64,000 bases of DNA from Microbacterium esteraromaticum (GCF_014084045.1 NZ_CP043732.1:2232001-2296000); one strand, 5' to 3'. Shown: positions 18,162 to 27,807, counted from the first letter of the stretch. The notes: a model not told the origin generated them from the sequence alone. Numbers and translations: made by a program.

Positions 18162-18896
18162 TCAGCCGGCGACGCCGAGCGACGGCGCGAGGGGCTTGAG
18201 CGAGATGAGCAGGCACGCGGTCCAGTGGCAGAGGAAGGCGAGCACCGTGCAGACGTGGAAGATCTCGTGGAAGCCGAAGTGTCCTGGCCACGGGTTGGGC
18301 CTCTTCATGGCGTAGACGATGGCGCCGGCCGTGTAGAGCAGGCCGCCGACGCAGACCAGCACCATCATGGCCACGTTGGCGTGCACCAGGTCGACCATGT
18401 ACATCACGGCGGCCCAGCCGAGGGCGAGGTAGAGGGCGACGTAGAGCCAGCGCGGAGCATTGATCCAGAAGACCCGGAACAGGATGCCGAGCACTGTGCC
18501 GCTCCACACCACGATCAGCAGCACGAGTCCCTTCTGAGGGGGCAGGGCCAGCACAGCGAGCGGGGTGTAAGTGCCGGCGATCAGCAGCAGGATGTTCGCG
18601 TGGTCGATGCGCTTGAGCACGACCTTGGTCTTCGGCCCCCAGTTGAACCGGTGATACAGCGCCGAGTTGCCGAAGAGCAGCAATGAGGTGGTCATGAAGA
18701 CGGCTGCCGCGCTCTTCGCCGGCCCGCCCTGGGCGAGGACGATCAGCACGATGCCGGCCGCGATCGCGACGGGAAAGGTGCCGGCATGGATCCAGCCGCG
18801 CCAGGTGGGCTTGACCTCCACAGCGGCGTCGACTGCCGCCGCATCCATCAGGGGAAGCTGGGGGAGGTCTGCGTCGTCGGAGGCTGGGGTGCGCAC
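18162..18896 (-). CDS. hemolysin III family (PAQR-like) membrane protein
   Basis: A 244-residue seven-helix membrane protein of the YqfA/hemolysin-III family. The conserved metal-binding histidine region is present as SALYHRFNW, followed by [18 protein letters not shown] in the middle. The C-terminal [19 protein letters not shown] carries the paired histidines. The molecular role is unknown, and the hemolysin name comes from a Bacillus homologue. The GTG start at 18896 faces the divergent uppS gene. Confidence 0.88.
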   Translation of the reverse strand: MRTPASDDADLPQLPLMDAAAVDAAVEVKPTWRGWIHAGTFPVAIAAGIVLIVLAQGGPAKSAAAVFMTTSLLLFGNSALYHRFNWGPKTKVVLKRIDHANILLLIAGTYTPLAVLALPPQKGLVLLIVVWSGTVLGILFRVFWINAPRWLYVALYLALGWAAVMYMVDLVHANVAMMVLVCVGGLLYTAGAIVYAMKRPNPWPGHFGFHEIFHVCTVLAFLCHWTACLLISLKPLAPSLGVAG

Positions 18897-18974
18897 TCGC
18901 TCACTCTACGTTCGCCCGCATGCCGTCAGCGGTACATGTCCCTGATGCTGCCGCGGCGCCATCGCCGGGGGCGG

Positions 18975-18980
18975 TAGCGT
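18975..18980 (+). promoter_or_regulatory. -10 box TAGCGT, leaderless start of the cis-prenyltransferase gene
   Basis: TAGCGT ends 6 bases before GTG 18987. There is no Shine-Dalgarno sequence between them. Confidence 0.5.
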
Positions 18981-18986
18981 AGGCAC

Positions 18987-19769
18987 GTGACTGCACGCGA
19001 GAGCTCGGGACGGGGACCCCTCTACTGGCTCTACGGGAACCGCCTTCGACGGCGCATCGACCCGGCGAAGGCTCCCCACCACGTCGCGATGATGATCGAC
19101 GGCAATCGCCGCTGGGCCAGGCAGCTCGGCTTCGACAGCGCGGCCGCGGGGCACCGCGCCGGAGCTGCCAAGATGCGCGAGTTCCTCGGCTGGTGCGACG
19201 ACCTCGGGATCGGCGTCGTCTCGCTCTACCTGCTCTCTGCCGACAACCTGCTCAAGCGCGACTCGAAGGAGATCGGCGATCTGATCGAGATCATCGCCGA
19301 GCTCGCCGACACCCTCGCCGAGCACGGCGAGTGGCGCGTGCAGCACGTCGGCCGCGCCGACATCCTGCCTCCGGAGCTCTCCCGGGTGCTCGCCGAGGCG
19401 CAGGAGCGCACCAGCGGTCACACCGGACTGCATGTCAACCTCGCGGTCGGCTACGGGGGCCGCAACGAGATCGTTGACGCAGTGCGCAGCATCATCGGCA
19501 AGCACGACGCATCGGGAGGAACCCTCGAGGACCTCGCCGAGCAGCTGACCCCCGAGATGATCGGCGAGCACCTGTACACCGGCGGTCAGCCCGACCCCGA
19601 TCTCGTGATCCGCACCAGCGGCGAGCAGCGGCTGAGCGACTTCCTGCTGTGGCAGAGCGCGCACAGCGAGTTCTACTTCGTCGAGGCACTCGGCCCAGAC
19701 CTGCGCGAGGTCGACTTCCTGCGGGCGATCCGCGACTTCGCCGACCGCGATCGCCGGTTCGGGCGATGA
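18987..19769 (+). CDS. isoprenyl transferase (cis-prenyltransferase, UppS family)
   Basis: A 260-residue cytoplasmic or peripheral enzyme that adds isoprene units in cis to make polyprenyl carriers for cell-wall synthesis. The diphosphate-binding motif reads MIDGNRRWAR (36-45), with Arg in place of the Gly of the usual DGNGRWA. The later region DLVIRTSGEQRLSDFLLWQ is canonical. The DGNRRWAR form resembles the short-chain Z-farnesyl enzyme of mycobacteria (Rv1086 type), so the product may be Z-FPP rather than decaprenyl diphosphate. Its stop overlaps the next gene. Confidence 0.9.
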   Translation: MTARESSGRGPLYWLYGNRLRRRIDPAKAPHHVAMMIDGNRRWARQLGFDSAAAGHRAGAAKMREFLGWCDDLGIGVVSLYLLSADNLLKRDSKEIGDLIEIIAELADTLAEHGEWRVQHVGRADILPPELSRVLAEAQERTSGHTGLHVNLAVGYGGRNEIVDAVRSIIGKHDASGGTLEDLAEQLTPEMIGEHLYTGGQPDPDLVIRTSGEQRLSDFLLWQSAHSEFYFVEALGPDLREVDFLRAIRDFADRDRRFGR

Positions 19770-20899
19770 GCGACGAGCTGCCGGGGACGGGCACGGCGGA
19801 GCGGTACGTCGCATCGTGCGCCGGTGAGGTCGGGTATCTGAACTGGGCCGCCCTCGGCCCGCTCTCGCCGACCGTTCGCGCATCGATCGACGCGGCGGCC
19901 GAAGCGCTGGGCTCGTTCTCGCCGAGGCATCACGCGCGCGGTCAGTCTCGCAGCGGCGACGCGGTCGCGTCGCTCGCCCATCTGCTCGGCGCTCGAGCAG
20001 ATGAGGTGGTGCTCAGCCCGAGCTCGACGGGTGCTCTGCAGCACGCGCTGTACGGCGTGACGGGCACGGTCATCGCGGCGACCGCGGATTTCCCGAGCAT
20101 CACGCTTCCGCTTCAGCGGGCCGCGGACCTGTCGGCCGGGCGCCTTTCGCCGCGGTGGATCGATCCGCCGCGAGGGTGGGTGACTGCGGATGCCGTCGCC
20201 GACGCGCTCGATGATTCGGTGACCGCCGTGGCGGTGAGCCATGTCGACTACCGCACGGGGTACAGGGCCGACCTCGCGGCTCTGCGTGAGCTGATCGGAC
20301 CCGAGAGGCTGCTGATCGTGGACGCCGTGCAGTCGTTCGGTGTCGTCGCGGAGGACTGGTCGGCTGCGGACGTCGTCGTCGGTCACGGCTACAAGTGGCT
20401 GCGTGCCGGCCGCGGCACGGGGTTCGCGAGGTTCTCTGACATCGCGCGGGGGCGCATCGCGCCTCTGCTGAGCGGGATCACCGGGACAGCGGCCGACGGC
20501 CCGTTCCGCGGCGAGGTCCCTCGTCCCGCCGACACGGCGCGGGCGTACACGACCAGCGTTCCCGACCACCTCGCGTCGGCACGGCTCGCGGCTGCGCTCG
20601 ATGAGCTGCAGGGTGTCGGGGTCGCAGAGGTCGAGGAACGTGTGAGGCGCAACGCCGATCGCATCATCGACATGGCGGCGCGCCATGGCATCCGCGTCGA
20701 GACCCCGAACGAGCCGCAGCGTCGTGCGGGCATCGTCTCGCTGATCCCCGCCGAGGCCGAGAAGGCGGGTGGTGTGCTCGCCGACGCGGGGCTGGTCGTC
20801 ACCGTCCGCGGAGGTGCCGTCCGTGTGGCGGCGCACGCGGGAACGAGCGCGGAGACGCTCGACATGCTGGACACTGCGCTCGCCGCATCCGGACGCTGA
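19766..20899 (+). CDS. aminotransferase class V-fold PLP enzyme
   Basis: A 377-residue fold-type I PLP protein resembling cysteine-desulfurase/kynureninase-like members. The PLP lysine is Lys210 in GHGYKWLRAGRG. The cofactor Asp lies in LLIVDAVQSFG, and the N-terminal GYLNWAALGPLSP is typical of the group. It has no obvious catalytic Cys loop, so it is not a clear desulfurase. The reaction is unknown. ATG 19766 overlaps the prenyltransferase stop. Confidence 0.8.
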   Translation: MSDELPGTGTAERYVASCAGEVGYLNWAALGPLSPTVRASIDAAAEALGSFSPRHHARGQSRSGDAVASLAHLLGARADEVVLSPSSTGALQHALYGVTGTVIAATADFPSITLPLQRAADLSAGRLSPRWIDPPRGWVTADAVADALDDSVTAVAVSHVDYRTGYRADLAALRELIGPERLLIVDAVQSFGVVAEDWSAADVVVGHGYKWLRAGRGTGFARFSDIARGRIAPLLSGITGTAADGPFRGEVPRPADTARAYTTSVPDHLASARLAAALDELQGVGVAEVEERVRRNADRIIDMAARHGIRVETPNEPQRRAGIVSLIPAEAEKAGGVLADAGLVVTVRGGAVRVAAHAGTSAETLDMLDTALAASGR

Positions 20900-20917
20900 T
20901 CGTTCATCGATTCTTAA

Positions 20918-20940
20918 GGCGACACTCCCTGCGTGTCGCC
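20918..20940 (+). terminator. hairpin after the aminotransferase gene
   Basis: A perfect 8-bp stem (20918-20925 and 20933-20940) with a 7-base loop lies 19 bases past the aminotransferase stop. No T-tract follows. It may terminate that gene or belong to the phoH leader. Confidence 0.4.
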
Positions 20941-21076
20941 GCTCGCCCGAGGCGCGGCGGACGTACGTTCATGGCATCGGACACCGTGTCCGGTCGGGTC
21001 GGCCCCAAGGATCGCGACTCGTGGCCCTGGTCGACTCGCTGCAGAGCCGGGAGCACATCCCGGGTGGGAGTGGATC

Positions 21077-22432
21077 GTGACCACACGTTCAGCACAGCAG
21101 CAGTCCACGTCAGCAGCCGGAGCCGTGTCACACGATGACACGGCTCTTCGCACATATGTGCTCGACACCTCGGTGCTGCTGAGTGACCCGCAGGCCCTGT
21201 TCCGTTTTGCGGAGCACTCGATCGTCCTGCCCGTGGTGGTGATCAGCGAGCTCGAGGGCAAGCGGCACGATCCTGAGCTGGGCTACTTCGCGCGGCGCGC
21301 CCTGCGTCATCTCGACGAGCTGCGTGTCGAGCACGGCCGACTGGACTTCCCGATCGAGGTGGGTGACGGCGGCACGCTGCGTGTCGAGCTCGGCAACGCC
21401 GACATGTCGCTGCTGCCAGCGGGCATCCGGCTCAGCGACAACGACAGCCGCATCCTCGCCACCGCGGCGCAGCTCGCGCACGACGGGCAGGACGTCACGA
21501 TCGTGTCGAAGGACCTGCCGATGCGGGTGAAGGCTGCGTCGCTCGGTCTCGCCGCCGAGGAGTACCTCGCCGAGCAGGCGGTCGACTCCGGATGGACGGG
21601 AATCGCGACCCTCGATCTGTCGGGCGATGAGATGAGCGACCTGTACGAGAGCGAGGTCGGTCTCAGCGACGAGGTGCGCGGCGTGCCGGTGAACACCGGG
21701 CTGATCATCCACTCGGAGCGCGGCTCGGCTCTCGGCAGGGTCGTGTCGGACGGCGAGTACCGGTTGGTGCGTGGTGACCGCGAGGTGTTCGGGATGCACG
21801 GTCGCTCGGCTGAGCAGCGGATCGCGATCGACTTGCTGCTCGACCCTGAGGTCGGCATCGTCTCGCTCGGCGGTCGAGCGGGAACGGGCAAGTCGGCACT
21901 GGCGCTGTGCGCGGGGCTCGAGGCGGTGCTCGAGCGACAGCAGCAGAAGAAGATCATCGTCTTCCGCCCGCTGTTCGCCGTCGGCGGTCAGGAGCTCGGC
22001 TACCTGCCCGGTGATCAGGGCGAGAAGATGAACCCGTGGGGTCAGGCGGTGTTCGACACCCTCGGCTCTGTCGTGTCGGGCAACGTGCTGGAAGAGGTCG
22101 TGGCCAGAGGGATGCTCGAGGTGCTGCCGCTGACGCACATCCGCGGCCGCTCGCTGCACGACGCGTTCGTCATCGTCGACGAGGCGCAGTCGCTGGAGCG
22201 CAATGTGCTGCTGACCGTGCTCAGCCGGATCGGTCAGAATTCGCGGGTCGTGCTGACCCATGACGTCGGTCAGCGAGACAACCTGCGCGTCGGTCGGTAC
22301 GACGGCATCGCGAGCGTGATCGAGACCTTGAAGGGGCACGATCTCTTCGGCCACGTGACGCTGCAGCGCTCGGAGCGCTCGGCCATCGCCGCCCTGGTGA
22401 CGGAGCTGCTGGAGGGCGGCGAGCTGAGCTGA
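21077..22432 (+). CDS. PIN domain-PhoH family ATPase/RNase
   Basis: A 451-residue fusion of an N-terminal PIN nuclease domain (about 25-160, acidic residues in [17 protein letters not shown] and SDNDSRI) with a PhoH P-loop ATPase. Walker A is GRAGTGKSA (266-274) and Walker B is FVIVDEAQS. Characterised actinobacterial PhoH2 proteins of this layout are RNA helicase/RNases. GTG 21077 is chosen because the protein homology begins shortly after it and GGGAG precedes it. A structured leader of about 140 bases lies upstream, in which I recognised no known riboswitch. Confidence 0.9.
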   Translation: MTTRSAQQQSTSAAGAVSHDDTALRTYVLDTSVLLSDPQALFRFAEHSIVLPVVVISELEGKRHDPELGYFARRALRHLDELRVEHGRLDFPIEVGDGGTLRVELGNADMSLLPAGIRLSDNDSRILATAAQLAHDGQDVTIVSKDLPMRVKAASLGLAAEEYLAEQAVDSGWTGIATLDLSGDEMSDLYESEVGLSDEVRGVPVNTGLIIHSERGSALGRVVSDGEYRLVRGDREVFGMHGRSAEQRIAIDLLLDPEVGIVSLGGRAGTGKSALALCAGLEAVLERQQQKKIIVFRPLFAVGGQELGYLPGDQGEKMNPWGQAVFDTLGSVVSGNVLEEVVARGMLEVLPLTHIRGRSLHDAFVIVDEAQSLERNVLLTVLSRIGQNSRVVLTHDVGQRDNLRVGRYDGIASVIETLKGHDLFGHVTLQRSERSAIAALVTELLEGGELS

Positions 22433-22490
22433 GCTCCGGTGCGCTGAGCTGGGCCCCTCGTGCGTCTGCGGGCGACGCGGGTGACGCTTG

Positions 22491-22555
22491 GGGGCCGGCA
22501 CGCCGGGTAGTGGACGTTCTGGGAGGATCCGTCCGCCGTCCGGAGTGCCGGCCCC
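22491..22555. repeat. inverted repeat downstream of phoH, possible terminator
   Basis: Arms GGGGCCGGCAC (22491-22501) and GTGCCGGCCCC (22545-22555) are a perfect 11 bp and are followed by GTTTC. The 43-base loop carries a smaller GGACG/CGTCC stem. It could terminate phoH. The remaining gap to 22612 shows no gene. Confidence 0.5.
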
Positions 22556-22612
22556 GTTTCATAGCAGGTCGGCTGGGTGGGGCTGGGCGTTGATTGGGTG
22601 TCCGGGGCGGGA

Positions 22613-23446
22613 TCAGCAGCCGGGGGCGGAGGGCTGTTCGATGCAGGTGCGGGCGACCAGGGCGGTGTGCGCCTCGAAGATGCGGATCTGCTGCGTGGGG
22701 CCGGGGATGTCGAGCTGCCCGTCGATGGGGAACCAGCCGACGCCGAGGTCGATCTCGGCGGTGTAGGCGATGGTGACGTTGGCGTCGTAGGTGCCCCGCT
22801 CGGAGTATGTATGGCTGGTGTCGGTCGGTGTGAACTGCGCCTGCGCGAGGCTCTCCCAGCTCGTGCCGGGGGAGGAGGTGGTCTCCGAAGCTCCGTCGCC
22901 GTAGTGGAACGTGTATGACACCGGAGTGAACCTCACCTCGATGGGGAACCCGAACAGCTCGCCCGACCGGACGTGCTGCGCAGCCTCGGTGACGAAGTTC
23001 GTCGGCAGACCGGCGACCCCCAGGTTGTCCGGCTCGCCGAGGATCGTGCCCTTCGCCGGGGAGAAACTCGCAAGGTCGGTGATGGTGATCGGAGGGAGTC
23101 CGGGGGACTCCGCACCGTCCTCGGGGTCAGCATCCTCGCCAGGGACGCTGTTCTGCCAGCAGCCGCGGTACGAATCCCAGTCCACCAGGCAGTTCTCGAA
23201 CGGCGACGGTGGCGGCGGGGCGTACCCGATGGTGGCGCTTGAGTCGCGTCCGCCACCGCCATCGCGGGAAGGTCGATTCTTAGACTTGTCATGTCCGCGC
23301 GTGGATGCAGAGCCGGATACATCCACAACGCCGCCGTTGACGCTCGACGAGCAGCCCGTGGCGGCTATCCCACAGGGGTGCGGCGGCGGTGTCGCTCCTG
23401 GGACGAGCAGCGCGGCAACTACGAGCGCGGCTCCTATTGTCGACAC
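22613..23446 (-). CDS. secreted protein with a PKD-like domain, unknown function
   Basis: A 277-residue exported protein. A signal-peptide-like N-terminus (about 1-20) precedes a low-complexity Gly/Ser/Arg region. The C-terminal half has PKD/immunoglobulin-like features (YTFHYGDGASETTSSPGTSW, then SHTYSERGTYDANVTI, the classic surface-protein pattern). Several paired cysteines suggest disulfides. GTG 23446 lies inside the end of the upstream lipoprotein gene, so the two are coupled. I do not recognise a specific family. The pair and the next gene look accessory. Confidence 0.7.
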   Translation of the reverse strand: MSTIGAALVVAALLVPGATPPPHPCGIAATGCSSSVNGGVVDVSGSASTRGHDKSKNRPSRDGGGGRDSSATIGYAPPPPSPFENCLVDWDSYRGCWQNSVPGEDADPEDGAESPGLPPITITDLASFSPAKGTILGEPDNLGVAGLPTNFVTEAAQHVRSGELFGFPIEVRFTPVSYTFHYGDGASETTSSPGTSWESLAQAQFTPTDTSHTYSERGTYDANVTIAYTAEIDLGVGWFPIDGQLDIPGPTQQIRIFEAHTALVARTCIEQPSAPGC

Positions 23447-23979
23447 GGCTTCTCGGCTCCTACGGTGCGCGAGACTTTCACGTCCCCCGCTTCCTGAGTG
23501 ACGAAATCGACCAGGAGTGATTGAAGATCGGCACGATCAGGCGGGACCAAGGATTCTCCATCGAGACCCACAAGCTCGGTTTCCGAGACATCAACGCAAA
23601 TGTGCATCGAGATCGTGCCGATGGAAAGATCCACATCGAGTGGCTCGACACTCGCTACGGAGGATTCACCCCTCATAGTCACGTTTTCGGCGCTGAGCTG
23701 GCTTAGCGATTCTCGAACAGCAGTGTTCGCGTCGGCTACGGTCAGTCTAAAGACGGGCTCGAACGTCGAAGCATCATCGAGGTCAACTTGATTCTGCGCG
23801 TGGATAAATGCCCGATAAGTCTCCTCGGCCGCTGCGAACGCTTCCTCGTCCGTGGCGAAGGCCGCGGTCTTCGTGGGCTCCGAAGTCGGTTCCGCCTCGG
23901 GAGAGCATGCCGACAGCATTCCGACCAGCAGGCCGGCGGCGGCGAGGGCCGAGACCGCACGCAGAAGAGTGGTCGTCAT
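23434..23979 (-). CDS. lipoprotein, unknown function
   Basis: A 181-residue predicted lipoprotein. A hydrophobic leader ends in the lipobox LSAC with the acylated Cys near residue 24. A Thr/Glu/Pro linker and an alpha/beta domain follow with EEAFAAAEETYRAFIHAQNQVDL and a CVDVSETELVGLDG strand region. Base composition is visibly less GC-rich than its neighbours. The ATG is preceded by a weak ribosome site, and a GTG six bases upstream is possible. It overlaps the PKD-like gene by 13 bases, so the two products probably act together at the cell surface. Confidence 0.7.
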   Translation of the reverse strand: MTTTLLRAVSALAAAGLLVGMLSACSPEAEPTSEPTKTAAFATDEEAFAAAEETYRAFIHAQNQVDLDDASTFEPVFRLTVADANTAVRESLSQLSAENVTMRGESSVASVEPLDVDLSIGTISMHICVDVSETELVGLDGESLVPPDRADLQSLLVDFVTQEAGDVKVSRTVGAEKPCRQ

Positions 23980-24041
23980 CGTCACGGCACCCACGCTAAC
24001 GCGGATCGAGAATGCGCCGCTGACGTTATCCACAACCCGGG

Positions 24042-24878
24042 TCATGACCGCTGAGCCGTCCGCTGCAGCGCCGCCAGGATCGAACCCTGCACCGTGTCCC
24101 AGCCATGGATGAGCTGTGCATAGTCGAAACGCAGGGTCTCGTACCCGAGCGCAGATGCCGCAGCATCCCGGACCAGATCCTTGTGCCGCTTGACGGGAGC
24201 ATCGTGGTTCTCTCTGCCATCGGCCTCGATGATCAGCCGCCCGTCGATGACGAAGTCGACACGTCCTACGCCGTCGATGACCACCTGGCAGTCCAGCCGG
24301 ATGCCGATGATGTGAAGACGCAGACGGAGCAGCGATTCGAGTCCGCTGTCTGCGTCCGGCCGTGCGAGGTCGACAAGCCACCGGGCACCTCTGGGCAGTC
24401 CGGCGCGGACCTGATCCCGCTGGGCGCGCGACAGCAGTCGTTTGCGCCATGCCGACTCGAACGCGGCGAAGAACGCCTCATCGCCCTCGCACTGACGGAA
24501 GTGCAGGAGTGCCGCCACGAGTGGCGCAGTGCTCAGCGGTGGGCGGCCCTGCTGGTAGTGGCTCACGCACCGGCATCCGCGGTGAGGGCGCGCATGGCGA
24601 CCCGGACCCATCCAGACGTGCACCGCATCCGAGTGGGAGAGGGTCCAGATTCCCGATCGGCGCAGCAGGCTGACACAGGTGAGGGCGCCCCCATGTGCCA
24701 CTGCGCTATGCACCTCGGACGAGAGCGCATTGGAGCAGAACACTCCTGGGCGCACTCGCCGTATCTCGCCGCGGGCGACGCACGCGGCGAGGTGCCGTCG
24801 GTCGAAGCCGAGCGTCTGTAGATGAGAACCGCGCGCCACGCCGCCGAGACGGTGGATCGTGTCGGGAGCCGAGAGCAT
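24042..24878 (-). CDS. AbiEi antitoxin-like / DUF559 (very-short-patch-like nuclease fold) protein
   Basis: An N-terminal winged-helix region (IHRLGGVARGSHLQTLGFDR, then GEIRRVRPGVFC) resembles type IV toxin-antitoxin AbiEi proteins. The C-terminal part has an endonuclease-like core (VDFVIDGRLIIEADG, then HKDLVRDAAASALGYETLRF) typical of DUF559/VSR-like proteins. About 278 residues from ATG 24878. An ATG at 24905 is an alternative. No cognate AbiEii toxin is adjacent, so a toxin-antitoxin role is unsupported. This architecture is common as a lone gene in Microbacteriaceae. Confidence 0.75.
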   Translation of the reverse strand: MLSAPDTIHRLGGVARGSHLQTLGFDRRHLAACVARGEIRRVRPGVFCSNALSSEVHSAVAHGGALTCVSLLRRSGIWTLSHSDAVHVWMGPGRHARPHRGCRCVSHYQQGRPPLSTAPLVAALLHFRQCEGDEAFFAAFESAWRKRLLSRAQRDQVRAGLPRGARWLVDLARPDADSGLESLLRLRLHIIGIRLDCQVVIDGVGRVDFVIDGRLIIEADGRENHDAPVKRHKDLVRDAAASALGYETLRFDYAQLIHGWDTVQGSILAALQRTAQRS

Positions 24879-24985
24879 GGCATCCACTCTGACCGGTGTC
24901 CGCATCCCCGACGGCGCCTGCTCCCGGGTTTTGGGGACAACTCTCGACGCCGCGCGGTCTGTGGATAGTCGCCGATGCACAGAAA

Positions 24986-25074
24986 TCCCCGCCCTGCACA
25001 CGAATCGCGAGGATTTGTGTGCAGGGCGGGGAAAGAGGATTTGTGTGCAGGGCGGGGAAAAGTGTGCAGGGGCG
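24986..25074. repeat. inverted plus tandem 26-base repeat
   Basis: Arms at 24986-25001 and 25017-25032 form a perfect 16-bp inverted repeat around the core TCCCCGCCCTGCACAC. The right arm belongs to a 26-base unit repeated exactly in tandem (25009-25034 and 25035-25060). A degraded third copy begins at 25062. The array lies between the AbiEi-like gene and the fumC stop and could terminate fumC. Confidence 0.85.
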
Positions 25075-25103
25075 TCACACGTGAGTCCGCCCCGTCACAC
25101 GGG

Positions 25104-26498
25104 TCAGCCCGCGTGCGTCATCGACAGCAGGTCGAGCTTCGCGTCGAGCTCCTGCTCCGAGATCTCGCCGCGCTCGACGTAACCGAGGTCGATCACGGCG
25201 TCGCGCACGGTGATGCCCTTGGCGACGGAGTGCTTGGCGATCTTCGCCGCGGCCTCGTATCCGATGACCTTGTTCAGCGGGGTCACGATCGACGGGCTCA
25301 TGCCCGCGAAGGCTGCGGCGCGCTCGACGTTGGCCTCGAGGCCGTCGATGGTCTTGTCCGCCAGGACGCGCACGGCGTTCGAGAGCAGGCGGATCGACTC
25401 GAGCAGCGCGGTGCCCATGACGGGGATCGCGACGTTGAGCTCGAACGAGCCCGACGCGCCGGCCCACGCCACTGTCGCGTCGTTGCCGATCACCCGCGCG
25501 CAGACCATGAGCACTGCCTCGGGCACGACCGGGTTCACCTTGCCCGGCATGATCGACGAGCCGGGCTGCAGGTCGGGGATGTGCAGCTCGCCCAGGCCCG
25601 TGTTGGGGCCGGAGCCCATCCAGCGCAGGTCGTTGTTGATCTTGGTCAGCGAGACGGCGATGGTGCGCAGCGCACCCGAGGTCTCGACGAGACCGTCGCG
25701 GTTCGCCTGAGCTTCGAAGTGGTCCTTCGCCTCGGTGATCGGCAGCTCCGTCTCGGCCGCCAGCAGCTCGATGACCTTCTGCGGGAAGCCGAGCGGCGTG
25801 TTGATGCCGGTGCCCACAGCGGTGCCGCCGAGGGGGACCTCGGCCACGCGGGGGAGGGCCGACTGCACGCGCTCGATGCCGAGGCGGATCTGGCGGGCGT
25901 AGCCGCCGAACTCCTGGCCGAGGGTGACGGGCGTCGCGTCCATGAGGTGCGTGCGGCCCGACTTCACGACGCCCTTCCACAGCTCGGCCTTCGCCTCGAG
26001 GGCGACGGCGAGGTGGTCGAGCGAGGGGATGAGCGTGTCGATGAGCGCCTGGGTGACCGCGATGTGCACCGACGTCGGGAAGACGTCGTTCGACGACTGC
26101 GACGCGTTGACGTGGTCGTTGGGGTGCACGGTCGAGCCGAGGATGCCGGATGCCAGGTTCGCCAGCACCTCGTTCATGTTCATGTTCGACGAGGTGCCTG
26201 ATCCGGTCTGGTAGGTGTCGACGGGGAACTCGCCGTCGTGCTTGCCGGAGGCGACCTCGTCTGCCGCCTTCGCGATGGCGTCGGCGATCGCGCCGTCGAG
26301 GGTGCCCAGCTCCTTGTTCGCGAGGGCCGCGGCCTTCTTGATGCGGGCGAGCGCCGCGATCTGGGTCGACTCGAGGCCCTTGCCCGAGATCGGGAAGTTC
26401 TCGACCGCCCGCTGGGTCTGCGCGCTGTACAGCGCCTTGGCGGGCACCCGGACCTCACCCATGGTGTCGTGTTCGATGCGGTACTCGATGTCGGTCAT
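25104..26498 (-). CDS. fumC: class II fumarate hydratase
   Basis: This TCA-cycle enzyme, oxygen-stable and Fe-independent, interconverts fumarate and malate. It has 464 residues. It carries the fumarase/aspartase signature [11 protein letters not shown], the substrate-binding [14 protein letters not shown] and [14 protein letters not shown], and the catalytic His in [11 protein letters not shown]. The ATG at 26498 overlaps the carbonic anhydrase stop by ATGA. It is the last gene of a coupled run starting at xseA. Confidence 0.97.
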   Translation of the reverse strand: MTDIEYRIEHDTMGEVRVPAKALYSAQTQRAVENFPISGKGLESTQIAALARIKKAAALANKELGTLDGAIADAIAKAADEVASGKHDGEFPVDTYQTGSGTSSNMNMNEVLANLASGILGSTVHPNDHVNASQSSNDVFPTSVHIAVTQALIDTLIPSLDHLAVALEAKAELWKGVVKSGRTHLMDATPVTLGQEFGGYARQIRLGIERVQSALPRVAEVPLGGTAVGTGINTPLGFPQKVIELLAAETELPITEAKDHFEAQANRDGLVETSGALRTIAVSLTKINNDLRWMGSGPNTGLGELHIPDLQPGSSIMPGKVNPVVPEAVLMVCARVIGNDATVAWAGASGSFELNVAIPVMGTALLESIRLLSNAVRVLADKTIDGLEANVERAAAFAGMSPSIVTPLNKVIGYEAAAKIAKHSVAKGITVRDAVIDLGYVERGEISEQELDAKLDLLSMTHAG

Positions 26499-27169
26499 GC
26501 CGATCCCTCCTCGGAAGCGGGGCTGTGCCCCTCGGTGTCGATGCCCACAGTGACGACGGGCACGGCGGTGCCCTCTGCGAGACGATAGTTGGCGCCGACG
26601 ATGCCCAGGCGGCCTGCGGCGACGGCGTTGCTGATCAGCTCGGACGAGTGCAGCAGGTCTGCGACGGTGTTGCGCAGGTGCTCGCGCCCGACCAGCTCGG
26701 CATCGATGTCGGCGACCGTGCTGCCGCCCGTCTCGGCGAGCACCTTGCGCGCGGCGGGCACGATGGGGGCGATGAGCTTCCAGATGCCCGCCGGGAGGGG
26801 CGCCGCGTCGATGGCGGTGCCTTCGATGGCGGCGCGCACTGCGCCGCACGAGTCGTGTGCGAGCACGACGATCAGCGGAACGTTCAGGATGCCGACGGCG
26901 TACTCCAGGCTGGCGACGATGGACTCGCCGATGACCTGGCCCGCGTTGCGCACGACGAACAGGTCGCCGAGGCCCTTGTCGAAGATGATCTCGGCGGCGA
27001 GGCGCGAGTCCGAGCATCCGAACAGCGTCGCGATCGGCGCCTGGCCTTCGGTCAGCTCGTGGCGCTTCTCGACATCCTGATGAGGATGAGCGGGTGAGCC
27101 GGCGACGAAACGCCTGTTGCCGTCGAGCATCTCCTGCCAGGCCTCGGCGGGTGTGAGCGTTGCGGTCAT
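26495..27169 (-). CDS. beta-class carbonic anhydrase
   Basis: A 224-residue zinc enzyme interconverting CO2 and bicarbonate. Zinc ligands and the catalytic dyad are visible: Cys52, Asp54 and Arg56 in FGCSDSR, with His105 and Cys108 in AHDSCGA. Bicarbonate supply to carboxylases is the usual role. Both ends overlap neighbours by ATGA, with DUF4245 upstream and fumC downstream, so it is translated as part of the xseA-fumC chain. Confidence 0.93.
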   Translation of the reverse strand: MTATLTPAEAWQEMLDGNRRFVAGSPAHPHQDVEKRHELTEGQAPIATLFGCSDSRLAAEIIFDKGLGDLFVVRNAGQVIGESIVASLEYAVGILNVPLIVVLAHDSCGAVRAAIEGTAIDAAPLPAGIWKLIAPIVPAARKVLAETGGSTVADIDAELVGREHLRNTVADLLHSSELISNAVAAGRLGIVGANYRLAEGTAVPVVTVGIDTEGHSPASEEGSA

Positions 27170-27807
27170 TCGGCCTCCTCCAGGTCGTCGATCTGCGTGG
27201 AAAGGGTCTCTGCGAGCTCGGCGGTCGCCTCCGGCGACTGGGAGCCGTACAGCAGGACGTAGTCCGAACCGGCCTGGGTTCCGATCGCGTACGAGATGTT
27301 CGCGGTTCCGCGCTCGCGCAGGTCGAACTCGTCCCATTCCCGGCCGTCGATCGTCGTGGTGCCGTTGGGTGCCATGCCGTCGAGCACCTGGGGCGCCCAG
27401 CCGACATCGGTGCCGAACGCCTGTGCGACGCGGACGAACCCGCGCTCGTCGTCTGCGGCGGGGGCGAGGGTGATGGTCCACACGCGAGTGGCGCCACCCG
27501 CGAGAGCCGCGTCGTTGACCCGCCAGTAGTCGTCGGCCTCGACGACGAGAGCGGGGCGCTGCATCGTCGTCTCGACATCGGAGGCGATCGCGGCGACGTC
27601 GATCCCCGGTCGGTCGGGGACCTCGCCGCGCGGCACTCCGAGCACGACGACGGCGACGACGGCAACCGTGACGATCAGGGCCGCGATGAGGTTGCGGAAG
27701 GTCTGGCTCGACCGGTAGACCCGGCTGGCCTCGGCCTTGCGGTCGGCGGTCTCCTGAGGCGTCTCGGGGCGGCCGAGTCCGGCGACGACGCGGGGGCCGC
27801 GGCTCAT
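27166..27807 (-). CDS. DUF4245 domain-containing membrane protein
   Basis: A 213-residue protein of unknown function conserved beside xseB in actinobacteria. A cytoplasmic head ([19 protein letters not shown]) precedes one membrane segment (about 38-58). An extracytoplasmic domain carries the family segments [12 protein letters not shown] and [23 protein letters not shown] 27807 overlaps the xseB stop and is chosen for that coupling and for the conserved PETPxE motif shortly after. Confidence 0.85.
   Translation of the reverse strand: MSRGPRVVAGLGRPETPQETADRKAEASRVYRSSQTFRNLIAALIVTVAVVAVVVLGVPRGEVPDRPGIDVAAIASDVETTMQRPALVVEADDYWRVNDAALAGGATRVWTITLAPAADDERGFVRVAQAFGTDVGWAPQVLDGMAPNGTTTIDGREWDEFDLRERGTANISYAIGTQAGSDYVLLYGSQSPEATAELAETLSTQIDDLEEAE

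Noticed and set aside
20941..21076. Possible riboswitch or structured leader of phoH
   Set aside because: The leader has GC-rich hairpin potential, but I could not match it to any known riboswitch consensus. Without a covariance search I do not call one.
24026..24034. Perfect TTATCCACA match to a DnaA box, with a TGTGGATAG near 24959
   Set aside because: Two isolated near-boxes about 0.9 kb apart, no cluster, no dnaA/dnaN genes and no AT-rich unwinding element. A single 9-mer is expected by chance in a window this size.
24042..24878. AbiEi-like protein as part of a type IV toxin-antitoxin system
   Set aside because: No AbiEii nucleotidyltransferase toxin is adjacent, and the C-terminal half looks like DUF559 instead of an antitoxin partner domain.
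24960..25080. Short CRISPR-like array from the repeated GTGTGCAGGGCGGGGA core
   Set aside because: The two full units are directly abutting with no variable spacers, one copy is inverted, and no cas genes are near.
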